Shown: positions 11,701 through 24,000 of the stretch, one piece after another
How the letters are laid out: each line of letters begins with the position of its first letter
Numbering within the stretch: position 1 is the stretch's first letter
Origin: Lagopus muta
Lineage: Eukaryota; Chordata; Aves; Galliformes; Phasianidae
Direction: 5' to 3'
NCBI RefSeq assembly: GCF_023343835.1
Contig: NC_064439.1
Span: forward strand, 42,091,508-42,155,507
Length of the DNA stretch: 64,000 nucleotides
Notes under the pieces: generated by a model
The model's input: only the letters and a program-made list of their open reading frames with translations
Told to the model about the DNA's origin: nothing
Database searches by the model: none
Program-made: the position numbers and the translations under genes

Positions 11701-11930
11701 AACCAATCAGTTCAGATAACATGCCACATTCCTGATCGAGTAGACAGAGTTTGGTACAGCTGGAACTCAAATGCATACAGACTCTGTGACTCCAGCAATA
11801 CTCTCTCATATCCTTTCACAGGAAAATTGCCAACTGGAGAAAAACTTGCACAGAAAATCAACGGTGGGTAGGCAGGGGGTGATCACACAACAAATGGTCT
11901 GCCAGGGCTCCCAGCTGTCAGCCACGTCAG
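8786..11930 (-). other. Region downstream of LIMD1, probable 3' UTR plus spacer
   Basis: On the minus strand this follows the LIMD1 stop codon. Possible AATAAA polyadenylation signals occur at 11426-11431, about 500 bases after the stop, and at 9657-9662. Sequence alone cannot decide which is used or how far the 3' UTR runs. I see no further gene; the open frames here are short and unrelated to any family I know. Confidence 0.55.
11426..11431 (-). terminator. LIMD1: Candidate LIMD1 polyadenylation signal AATAAA
   Basis: The minus strand reads AATAAA about 500 bases past the LIMD1 stop codon. It is the first canonical hexamer I noticed downstream. A second lies at 9657-9662, so a longer 3' UTR is equally possible. 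Confidence 0.4.
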
Positions 11931-12068
11931 CTAGTAGTGACGCTGGTACACAGCTGCTGGGGTTGTGCCATTCTCTATGTGTTTCAGATGACAGGAGTGA
12001 CAAAGCAAATGGTCATCCAGAGGGTAACAGCGATGCCCATCTTCGTCATTCAGTTCCATCCCACAGTC
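11931..12068 (-). CDS. LIMD1: LIMD1 coding exon 8 (end of LIM3, stop codon)
   Basis: The exon is entered after a CTGCAG acceptor in phase 0. It encodes [20 protein letters not shown], then LLCHSCH, the closing zinc ligands of LIM3. The tail [18 protein letters not shown] follows, with a TAG stop at 11931-11933. The tail differs from the human VKRLEKRPSSTALHQHHF in sequence but has the same length and an aromatic C-terminus. Confidence 0.95.
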   Translation of the reverse strand, partial: DCGMELNDEDGHRCYPLDDHLLCHSCHLKHIENGTTPAAVYQRHY

Positions 12069-15000
12069 CTGCAGAGAGAGGTCATGCAAATTTAATTAGA
12101 CTATGTGTTTATCTCCCAGTGTCAACTGGGGTCTGGCTTGCAGGAGAATGTTGTGACAAGGACAGGAGCTCCTCGCCAGCAGCTCCCTCCTAATAAGTTC
12201 AGTATTTGTTAAGAGCAGGAAAACATCTGACATAGGCATTCTGAAGGGCAGCCTTGTGTACATAGGTCTTAACTAGTTTGACTACATAAGCTTTATCTCA
12301 TGGTGAGTTGCATCCCTACATGTTTTAAACATACTCATGTTTCCTTACACTCTCAGGTAGGATTCACCACTTTGCATTAAATTAATTGCAGTTGTACTGG
12401 TGTGAAACTCACCTGCAGAGTCAGTCTTCCTTTCCACTGCACTATGAGCACAATGATAGAAGACATGTACATATGTTAATTCACATTACATACGTATGAA
12501 GGCTCTCTGGGAAGTCCTGCATGAATATTTAAGAGCTCACCTCTCTTGAGATTTTTGTGGCAGCCATAAAAGCCCTCCTTACCACTGACTGCCCATTCAC
12601 TTCATTCATAAGTGAAGATAACTTACACCAGACAGGATCACTCATCACCTTAGCATTTCTGAACAGTCTGGCCTGGAAACCAGATACACTAATGTGATCT
12701 GGAGCTCAGGGCTTTCAAACAGCAGCAAGAGAACCTTACTGATTCACTACATTTCCTTCATTAACAAATAAACTGGATAGCAAGTGAACTGACATTTGGA
12801 CCTCTGTCAGCCACTGATATTAAAAGATTTCAGAGTGCAAGGTCTGAATTGCTTATACACTGCCACTGGAAACAGGAAGATTTTTAAAATAACAGTTATT
12901 ACCACTTTTAAGCACCCTCTACTCCCCTAGAAAGCTGCTGCCCTACCTCACAGTGATAACACTCCACGTGGTAATCCTTGTCCATAGACACAACCCGAAT
13001 GGTCTCATCAGACCCCTGTAAGCAAATGAGAAGAAATTACAGAGGATTACGGAAGGATTAGACACATGCACTCTGCAGATTGCTTCCTGTAACAATATCA
13101 GTGTTGAACAAATGCATTTTGGCCATTGGTTGGAAATCACAAATAAATCCTGCCACCTACAGTTATTTTTACACTAAAGCTTTATCACTGGTGATATCTT
13201 CTAAAGCATAACATCAGAAACATAGAATTTTCTCTGCTTACAGGTCACATCTATCCTAAAACATGCCCTGATGATTGGATAGCTTCAATATATCACATTT
13301 CTCAGCACTTTAAACTGGCTTTGGCAAAGACCCATCTCTTCCAAATAAGACAATGAGTTTGTCCCAGAGGGCGAGCACGAGCACCACCCCATCTTCTGAA
13401 GTGAAGGAATGGTAGCTGTGCACAATGCTAACAGCAGTATATAGTGCAGAAGGTAATAAAGTAGCCTGCCCCGAGGGGAATAAGCTGTGTTATCAAAGGA
13501 AAGGGCACATCTCAAGGACAGTGTATGAGCTTCATTTAAAAGGCAGCACTGCAGTGGAAGCAACTGTCTCTCCATGTCCACAGGGACACTCATCTTCACA
13601 TGGGGTCAAGAAGGGAAGAGGGCAAGACCTGAGACATAATGCCTTCTCCCCAGAGGGGATAAATAATAAAAGGCTCTCACCTCAGACGGCAGAATGGGAA
13701 GCCCACATGCTGCACACTTTGGAGCTAGAACTCTGCAAGAACAAGAAATTGAAGGCAAGTTATACATCAACATAAAAAGACAGTCCTGTCTGTTGTTGGT
13801 GATAAAACACTAACGCTGTAAATAACTTATCCACAGGAAAGCTTAACATCTCAAGATCACAAATTCAATTAGGATTGATTATATGTAATGCTTGGCACAT
13901 GCTGCTCAGTCAGGTAAAAAAAGATTTTACATTTAGTGCCAGTAAAAAAAAAAACAAATAAAACAAAAGCACTGTAAAATTCCTGGCTATTATTAAGAAA
14001 TTTGGAAGAGAGAATGAGGAGAAAGCGAGCAGAAGTGGCTTCAGAAAAGCATATAATAAGAATGAGTTGCCTTGTACCACAGCAGGAAATTTCAGAGAAA
14101 ACACTAAGGGACTGCTAGATTCCTCAAGGCCTTGTACAGTAAGTAAATGAAGTTGCAAGGAAATACGAATCATTTCAGAACAACAGTGACGCACGAAGCA
14201 CAATATAAAACAATTCCAGGGACTGCTTGAGCAATACTTATTACCTGTCTGCTCACAAAACAGGAGCATGTTAGCTAAGCAGGCACTCAAAATGTATGCT
14301 GCTCTAATCCCGTAACTACTAGCTAAGAGCAGAGCTCTTCTGTTTCACTGTCAAAATGACAAGTGACTTTTCAAGTGGATTCATTAGCCATTTAATTTAA
14401 AGCTGATAAAGTTCCCTTTGGATGTTCAGTGTTGATTTCTAAAAACATTCTTTGAAACTCAGCTTTGCAGTTACTCCAAAGCAGCTCGTGTTGACTCCTC
14501 ACAGTCTTCCTTCAGAGCAGACTAATGTCTCACATCACAGAATGCTTCACAAGCACTCTTTCTCACCTACCTCAGAGACCATTAAACACTCTCTGCTTTG
14601 CAGAAGGTGCAGCTTAAGCCTGGGAGTTAAGTGACTTTCTCAGTTACACAGGAAGCCAATAGCAGGGCAACAGGAGAGTCTAGGGTCTAACCCCACTCTC
14701 AAACTCCTGGCTTCTAATCCTCTATTTGTTTCACTGATCAGTAGTCCCTAAGTAGCTGAAAAGCTAAATTAGAGGCTTGTTGATCATGTCTCCTCTGATG
14801 TTATTTTGTCCTTACTTGTGGTAATCTCGGACACAGTAGATTTTGTTTTCAGTGTCTACAGTGAATGGCACACCATCCAGACACTCGTTGCAGACCACAC
14901 ATCGGAAGCAGCCTGGATGATACGATTTCCCCAGAGCCTGCAGGATCTGCAACAGACCAAGAGACAAGAAAGAAACATGTGAGCAGTCAATACAGGTGAA

Positions 15001-18000
15001 ATAACACACTCATAGCTTTGCATCAGACACTGCTGCACGTTCATCAGCAGTGCTGTGCTGTTTTTTTTTTACCTCTTCTAAAAAATGAGTTAACAGGAAA
15101 AGAAAGGGCAGCTGGAACCAGTACGGATTGCCTAGAACTGAATTGTTAGCATGGATAAGAAAGCAATTCATGGAGTCTCTGTGAAGAAAGTTAGCATTAC
15201 TGGATAAAAGTGACAAGATTTAAAGGGAAGAAAATCATTTCTGAAGCCAACAGGTGGAGAATCCTTAGTATAATCACAAGTTAAGATGTACAAGGCCAAA
15301 AAGGAAACACATCTCTATGTTCTTTGTGAGAGGCTGGGATGATTGCTATTGCTAGGTTTTGTATCACCTTAGATTTAGACCTTTGTACTCACTGCTGTGG
15401 CCTTCTAATTAACACAGACTACAAAAACCATGCTGAACTCAAACCGCTACATAAAACAGCTTTTCCAATTTTAATGCTTTTGAGTGTAAGCAGGCAAGCA
15501 AAGATAATTAACAACAGGTATCAGAAAGGCTTGGGAGGAGTGCCATGATCACCCTGAAGGTCTTCATTTCTTTGCTGCAGCTTTAGTTTTACACCATCAG
15601 CTCATGCATTTGTCTCCCTCCCCATCACCCACAGCCAAACGCTGCCAGGTGCAGCTGAAGGCCAGCTGATGCCTTGAGATGTCACCTACTTGCTGCACGT
15701 CCTGAATGGGTGGCAACCTGCTGCAGGCTGATGGGAGTGCACATCTATTCAGTGGGTTTCAAGGATCTGGACAGATTGGAACTGAAGCTTGGTTCACTCG
15801 CCCTGGCTCCCCAGAAAGTCAGTCCAGAGCCTTCCATCACATATATGAAGCTGTGACAAGGCAGCAGCTTCATCCTCAAGGTACATGAAACTCACTATAC
15901 ATGGCATACAGAATTGACTGTCAGACAGACAGGCTCAGCAGAGCACGGCTGATGCCCCACTGCAAGGGAGCACTGCAGAGCCTCTCCTTTCTGCACAGGG
16001 TTATGAAAATAAACCTGTGCACCTGAAGGCATCATTTTCAATTTGCACTGAAAACAGGGAGAGCAAAGTCCTTACATCACATGCAGCAGGATGCCAGCTT
16101 CGCTTCCCTGCAAAAGCCAACAAAGGCTTAGCAGATTTTCTTTCTGCTGCCCACCTCTCACTAGGCAGACCAGCAAAGGACAACACACAGTACCAGTTAT
16201 CAAAATGTTTTGCTGTTGCTACATTCTTCTAAAGAGCTGTGGGATTTTTTACCTAAGGCAATAATCACTTACCATGTCCATTATCAAATGACCACAAATG
16301 AAACACCTGTCAGCTGACTGCTGGAAACCAGAGTACTGCAAGGACAAAAAAGAAGTGGCTTAACATTTCACAAGGCTAGTAGAGCATAAGCAACAGAACA
16401 CTGTAGGGCATTATTTGCTTGGCCTTTTCCTGTGCTCCTTACACAAACTAAACTTTCCACTATTGTTTTTGTTCTCAGTATATGAAGCTGTGGAGGGAAT
16501 ATTCTATTAAGACACCAGATTTGCAGTGTTCAGAAGGAATACATGGTCCTGTAACCTTCAAGTCCTAAGTTTATTTTAGGATATAAGCAAATACCATAAA
16601 TGCAGATCCAAATAAGTCACTTACTTGTAAGACTTAATTCTTTATTTGACCACGGGAATCTACAAACCAGGAGCTTAACTGTACTTATCACATGCTCCTA
16701 TCACAACATCTGTCAAATTCTACTTTGAGTTACACCTTTCTAGGTCTATTAAAGCTAAATATAAGGAACCGACTGTCATCCCCCAACAAACAACTCACGC
16801 ACTACACATTATCTGTCTAAGGTTTCAGACTTTCTGAATGGCAAACTGGAAAAACTGAATACTTTAGATGCATTTAACCAATGGTTCCATTTTCTGCCTG
16901 TGCAGAATATACTGGTGAGAGAAAAGAAGATCAATTTACTTCTCTCTGATAGAAATCACCACACTCCTCCAGTAAGTAGGCAAATATGACTTTTTCAAAT
17001 CTCAATGATGGTTTAATCTACAAGGTCCTGGGGGTGAGGTGAGGGGCTATGGTTTTTTGTATTCTCTGTAATATCGCTGCAGTGATGCTTATCTCTACCA
17101 GCCTTGGGCCATGGAATTGGTTCACACTTAAATACATTCACACAAAGCCACTGAGGCTAATAGAAAGATATATGTTAGGATGCCAAGCAAAAGTAGTTCA
17201 TTGGGAAAGGAAATTCCCTCATTCATTCTTCTGCAGCCATTCATCTTGCTCCTATCCCCTAGGAATGGTAACAAAGACACACTCTGAAGATGCCATCCCA
17301 AGAAGCTCCAGCTCTGCTATAGGTTCTGCACTGTGACACCATGGCCTTCCACTCAGCTACTTGCAGTACCACATGTGGGCAGCCACCATGTCTCAGAGCT
17401 GGCCAATTTGCTCAGTCTGGTCTGTCAGTGAGCAGGGGAGAATGGCCAGGCTGTGCAGGAGCTGTGCAAAACACAGGCAGAGCCACCAAGGAGAAAGGCT
17501 GTGCATCTCCTGCGGAGGCTGAGACATGGTGGGGGCACAAGGGTCAGCTGTGTGCTTACCAGGAAATCTTCCTCACAGAACACCTTTCCATTGACGAAAT
17601 AAAAGGCTTTTCCTCTCAGCTTCCGACCTAAGGAAAAAAAAAAACACAAGCAGAAGGAAAAGGTCAATAGAGAGCAAGGAGAAAAAGTGAGCAAAAATTG
17701 GGTGCTGAGAAGTGATAACTGAGAAGTGACCCACAGCAAGGACATCAGAACACAGAAGTCCCACAGCTGGAGCACAGCCTCCACCTCCAGAATGTCCTAA
17801 CAGAAACAAGATGACAGTTTTCCAAGAAGAGACTCTATGCATGGGAAATGTGTATATATATATATATACATTTATATTTACCACAATTTTTGTGTTTATG
17901 CTTTGCATCTGCATTCTGTTTTCAGTTCTACAAAGTACAGCTACAACTACAGTACAGTAAAACGGCTCCCACTGCTACTCCTAAATGGAGGCCTTGGCTG

Positions 18001-21000
18001 GCTTGGTTTGCAGATGTGGAAGACATAAGGTCTGGACTCACCCTCTTGGTGCTTTAGGACCATGTGGCAGCCTTCGAGCAATAATCATGCCGGCTGCTGA
18101 ACATTAAGAAAAGGGAGAAGCCAAGCAGAGTTTCTTCACTAAACTAAAGCCTTTGCCATCCGCTGTCTACACCAGAGGGCACTCTCTGGCCAGGAAACAC
18201 CTCATAAAGTTACATGGGAAACCGAGGTTCCAAAGCTGCTCCAACTTTGGCAGAGCTCAGAAATGTTTAGCTTCAATCTTAAATTATGTGATAGCGTGGG
18301 GCTCCGGTGATCTTCCCAAGTGCCTTCCCCTTCGTATGCAACATCTCTCCTTAAAGACAAGTGGGCAGTGGTGAGGGAAAACATGCATGGAGCTGCAGGA
18401 TGAGGGTACTTCTTTGGGCAGCAGCCCTAAGCGGTGTGTGAGCAGTTGTATGGGGCTGCTGAATCACGGCCTGAACCTCTGATTGATCACCTGAGGCGAG
18501 CACTGCGTCAGCCAGAGGAGCACAGGTGAAGGCGAGGAAGGGCTGGAGCCTGGCTGCACCTCTCCTGGACCCATTTAAGAGCTGACTGCCAGGAGGGAAG
18601 GATCTCTTCTGGAGATTCATTCCACTGGAGTTTCCTACACGAGCCCAGGATAGGGTGAGTGTCCTTTTCTGCTCTAGTATAATAATCACATAAGCCAAGC
18701 TCTCAAATATACTATATCACCTGTATGTTCATTGACTGTCCAGCAGTACTCATCCAGCAGAGCAGCTGAAGCCTGGATTGCTGCTGCTGTGCCATTCCTC
18801 TGTGGTGACAAAAGAAGCATTTACAGGGCTTTCTGCACCCAGTGTATTTTTAACCTGGTGACATTCAAAGGTCCAGACTGACGGCGACAGGCCTTTGGAG
18901 AAGCCACTGCAGCCAGCGCTGCACAGTCCTCTGTTCAACACAAACCCTTGATGCACCTAGGAACACCAGGGCATGATTCTTCTTTATCAGAAGCAATTGC
19001 TCTAATACATGTCCTAAATTGCCAGCTCCTGACTGCATTTCACTTTCACTTCCTCCTGAACTTAGCTAATGTCTCATTGAAAGAAATCAGATAGTTATAG
19101 TTCTTCAGCATTTCAACCCTCTCATCCACACCCCCAACAGGAAGCCTGAGCTGCATGCTTTTATGTTCTGCTCCCTCCTGGACTGACCTACCTAGCAGCA
19201 GAGCCTCCAGCATGGCCTCAAGGTCACTTCAGCACCAATTTCGGAACACTGCAAGCTTAGTCACCAGTGCTTTCATGTAAACAAACACACTTAACTTAGC
19301 AGCTGACCACAGGATACCACAGGGCTGCACTGCCAGGATGTCAGTGCTTTTGTCCATCTTCTGAAGATGCACAGAGAGAGCTTTACCAGGGACTTGCAGT
19401 GACTAAGGGGGTATGCTGGGCAATCCTTCATTTGCTTGCTAGGGAGCTGGTTCTCTTTTGAAGTTGCTTTTCTATTGTTAGTTAGAACAATGGGGGTCCC
19501 AAACCTATGTTTGAAAATGAGATTGCTCTCAATGCGTGTAATGATGCATGGCTGTGTTTGGTCTCCAGGGCTCTGCATAGCTAGAGAGGCAGCAAGGACT
19601 TCACTTCTCCCTTATCTGAGCATGGAGGAAGTCCTCTGGCGTTTGCACAGCAGGTAGGCAAGTCTCACTGCAGGCTGGCAACTGCTACTGCATCCATTCC
19701 ATGCTGCCAGCCATGAGCCTCTATCACTATAAACCAGTCTTGGAGTGCTGCAGATGTAAGATTTGGACATTACCAATGGCAGGTGAATAGGATTTCAGTT
19801 TCCAGATCTTGCAGGTGACAAGTGATGTCCCCCAGGGGGGCCTTAGGACCAGAACTCTTTAGCATCTTTATCAGTGACACAGACAATGGGATCAAGTGCA
19901 CCCTCTGCAAGTTTGCAGATGACACTAAGCTGAGTGGTGTAGCTGATACAGTAGAAGGAAGGGATGCCATCTAAAGGGACACCATCCAAAGGGACATCAA
20001 AAGATGTCCCTCAAAAGATGGGCTCATATGGACTTAATGAGGTTCTGCAAGGCCAAATGCACTTAGGTCAAATGAATCCCAGATATCTATACAGACTGGG
20101 AGAAGAACTCACTGAGAACAGCCCTATGAGAAGGACTTGGGAGTCCTGGCAGATGAAAACCTTAACACGAGCCAGCAGTATGCATTTATGGCCCAGGCCA
20201 ACAGTACCCTGGGCTGTGTCAAAAGAGGGGTGGCCGGCAGGATGAGGGAGGGGACTGTCTCTCTCCTCTCTGCCCTTGCGAGGCTCCACCTGGATGGAGT
20301 ACTGCATCCAGGTTTGGGCCGCCAGGACAAGAAAACTGTGGAGCTTTTGGAGGGGGTCCAGAGGAGGACCACAAAAGATGACCAGAGGACTGGAGAACCT
20401 CTCCTACGAAAACAGGATGAGGCAGCTGGGCTTGTTCAATCTGGAGAAGAGAAGGCTGAGGGCAGACCTCATTATGGTCTTCCAATATTTAAATGGAGCT
20501 TATAACAGAAGGGAAATCAGCTTTTTGCATAGGGAGATAGTGATGGAACAAGGGGGGATGCATTTAAACTAAAAGAGAGGAGATTTATATCAGATGTCAA
20601 AGGAAAGTTTTTCTCTGAGAGGCTGGTAAAGTGCTGGACTAGTTGGCCCAAAGAAGCTGTGGATGCTCCATCCCTGGAAGTGTTTAAGGTCAGGTTGGAT
20701 GGAGCCCTGAGCAATCTGATCCAGTGCCTGATTTAGTGGTTGGCAACCCTACCTGCAACAGAGGGACTGGATGGTTTCTGAGGTCCCTTCCCATCCTAGC
20801 CATTCTATGATACCATGATTCGGAGCACAGAAGACCCACCAGGGCCCAGCCAGTACATGTGTTTGTGGTGCTTTCTTTGGATGCTGACTTTGACACCACA
20901 CCGTACGGCTCCTGCTGTGTGCCCCACACTAAGCAGAGCATCAGAGCTCTCCTTCATTCCTGGTATCTGTCCCACTTCTACTGGCTACCACCAAAGCTGC

Positions 21001-24000
21001 ATGTGGCAGTGAATGTGACACAATGTTTGCTCTGAGACTGGGGCTGCACGAAAGGGTCACTTAGAGGCCAGCACATAGCCTAGTTCAGCTGTGACCAACA
21101 GGCAGGTAACCCAGTTCAGATCAAAGTCTTTGTGAACCTGTGGGCAAAAGGGCAGGAAAAACTGTGCCAAGAGAGCAGCCCCATTACCGGTCTGTCTCTC
21201 TTGGCTGCATCAGCTGGACTGTAAAACTGCAAAACACTCTCTGCACCCTCACAACATTTCAAGCAGTGAAAACAAACTCAGAGGAAAAACAAAATACCCA
21301 AGAGCTGAAAGCCAAAAGCACGCTTTGGAGGATGTAGCAAAAGGTCGACTGCCCATACGAGCAAAGCAACCACAGGCAAAGGCAGAAATGGCTCTTCAAG
21401 GGGAAACACTGCAAAACCACAGCGGGCCATGTAACAGAGCAGCACCTCTTCTTTGCTAATGGCAAACCATTATGAGAAGACATTTGAATGCTTCTATTTT
21501 AAGGGAACCCCAGCGTTACTCTCTGAGACCTCCAGCACTGGCTTTTGACCCCATGCTCAGTCAGCCTCTGCTCCAGAGACAGCTGCTGTGCCCCCCACAA
21601 TGCACATGCACTGGGAGCAAGCAGTGCTTTCCTCCCAGCCCTGCACCAAAGGACTGCCTCCAAAGTGCTCAAGCATACACAGGAAAAAGGAGGGCAGCTT
21701 CCACCTCCCCAAGGAATGCCCTCTGTGAGATGTGGAGGTGATTGTCCCTCTGTACTCAGCTCTGGTGAGGCTGCATCTCTAGTGCTGTGCTCAGTTTTGG
21801 GCCCTCACTACAAAGAGGACAGCGAGACCCTGGAGTGCAACCAGAGAAGAGCAACAAAGCTGTGAGGGATCTGGAGCACGAGTCTTATGGGAGCGGCTGA
21901 GGGAGCTGGGATTGTTCAGTCTGGAGAAGAGGAGGCTCAGGGGAGACCTGATTGCTCTCTACCGCTGCCTGAAAAGAGGTGTGGTGAGGTGGGGGTCGGC
22001 CTCTGCTCCCAGGTAACAATGATAGGGAATGGCCTCCAGTTGCACCAAGGCATGTTCAGGTTGGACATTAGGAAGAATTTCTTCTCAGAGAGAGCAGTGA
22101 GGCAGTGGCACAGACTGCCCAGGGAGCAGTGTTGAAGGACCGTGTGGATGTGGCACTGAGGGACGTGGGCAGTGGGCATGGTGGGGTGGGTTGGTGGTTG
22201 GTCTAGGTGATCTTAGAGGTCTTTTCCAGCCTTAAAGATTCTGTGACTATGCAGCAAGGTAGGAAGCACTCAGGGAGAAGCCGAAGCTGTGACTGGACAA
22301 GGTTTTGAGGTGGGAATTTCATGTCCTCCCCTACGTACTACTCTTGTTCCCAGCACCACAAGCAGTCACAGCAGCAACCTCTCCAGAGTGGCAGAATTAA
22401 ATGCACCGCTTCACTGTCTGACCACAGAAGTAGCCTTGCATCGAAGCTAGACAAGAGAACAATTTTTCTAAGTACAGAAGGCCACAGTGCAACCTGAGAC
22501 AGCACCTAGCAAGTTACCCACAGATACTGCTTAAAACGTTGAGGAACCTCCTATAATCCTAGAATCGTAGCAACCCAGGTGGAAAGGGACCTCCAAAAGA
22601 ACATCAGGTCCAAGCTTCCAGAGGCAAGGGGAACCTGGAGATGATCATCTAGCACTCTGTCCCACCACACCTAAACCCTTATGGCACAGCACAACCAACA
22701 TTATGCTTTTTGTTAACAGGCAGCGTTTTTAAGATATCTGCTGGGGACCTCAGGGCCGTGCTGAGCCCTCACAGCAGCACTGCCCTAGGATCTGGCCAGA
22801 GGTGGAACACATAGCACTGCCTTGCCATGGTAGCTGCTCTAGATTTTCTCCTGCACAGCAACTGTGGCTGCCACACTGCAGGGGTTTCTCACTAGCGAGC
22901 TGAGAGCTCAAAGACAGAAAGTCAATAAGAACAAAGCAGCACTGAGACTGGAGCGGAAACAAGCGCTGATGCTGCTCTGTCTCCCAGCAGCCTGTACAGC
23001 CTGGCACGTCTGAATCTCTTCTGAGATTACTCCTGCTAAAAAAATGCATCATTTCCTGCACGGCCTATCACGTGATAATTTTATTAAAGGGATGCTGAGG
23101 GAGGATTCCTGGCAACACCTAACACTCCCTGCTTTGAAGGCCCGCACACTTCTCTCGCGTGCCGATCGGTGCAGTGGTTTTGTGTTTGGAGCCTGCACGA
23201 GCCAGATACAAGCAGCAAGTCTTGCCCATGCTGGAGCAGCTTTTGCATCTAAAGACAAGCACACACACACTGAGGGGAACTCACTTCCCAGGGCTGTCAG
23301 TCTGCCTGCCCAGGATTAAGCTGCACTTGCTTGCAGCAGTATTTACAGGTGCCAAAGAACACCTTGGCCTTGCTGTTCCAGGAGCTGTACACCAGCACAG
23401 GGCACGCTCACACAACATAATGAGCCCAAAGACACCACGAGCTGCACATCTCCACGTAGCTGAGCTTAATAATCACTGCTGCACAACTAATTAGCCCAAG
23501 CAGAGGATGATGCTTGCGGTTAAACTGATGCAATACCTTACTACCTTGTTCAGTAAATGACCCTTGATGCCTCTACACACAAGTACATTGTGAAATGTAG
23601 TGAGAGGCAGCCAGCTGGTGTTATTTCAAACTCTGCTGCTGGAATAGCAACCTGTTACCCTTACACAGACATCAGTAGAGATCTGAGCTTAAATAGAAGT
23701 CATGCAGGCATGCCAAAGGTCAAACCCTGCAATCTGGCAATGTGCAGATCTCCACCTCTCTGCAACAAGGGGACAAAACCTGGTTTTGCTGTAGGTTCTC
23801 CTGCTGCAGTTGAATGTCAAACCCTTGTTCAGACCACCTTGCAATCAGTTCTTTCTTTCTGACTTCCGTGCTCGCCTACTGATTTCCTTCATAGTCATCT
23901 CTGACACTTCCCTTGCACTTTTTTAGCTTTCAGATTTCCTCTGAGGACCCAACGGCATGAGCACAAGAACCACGTGCTCCCAAGTGCATGGGAAGCAGAA

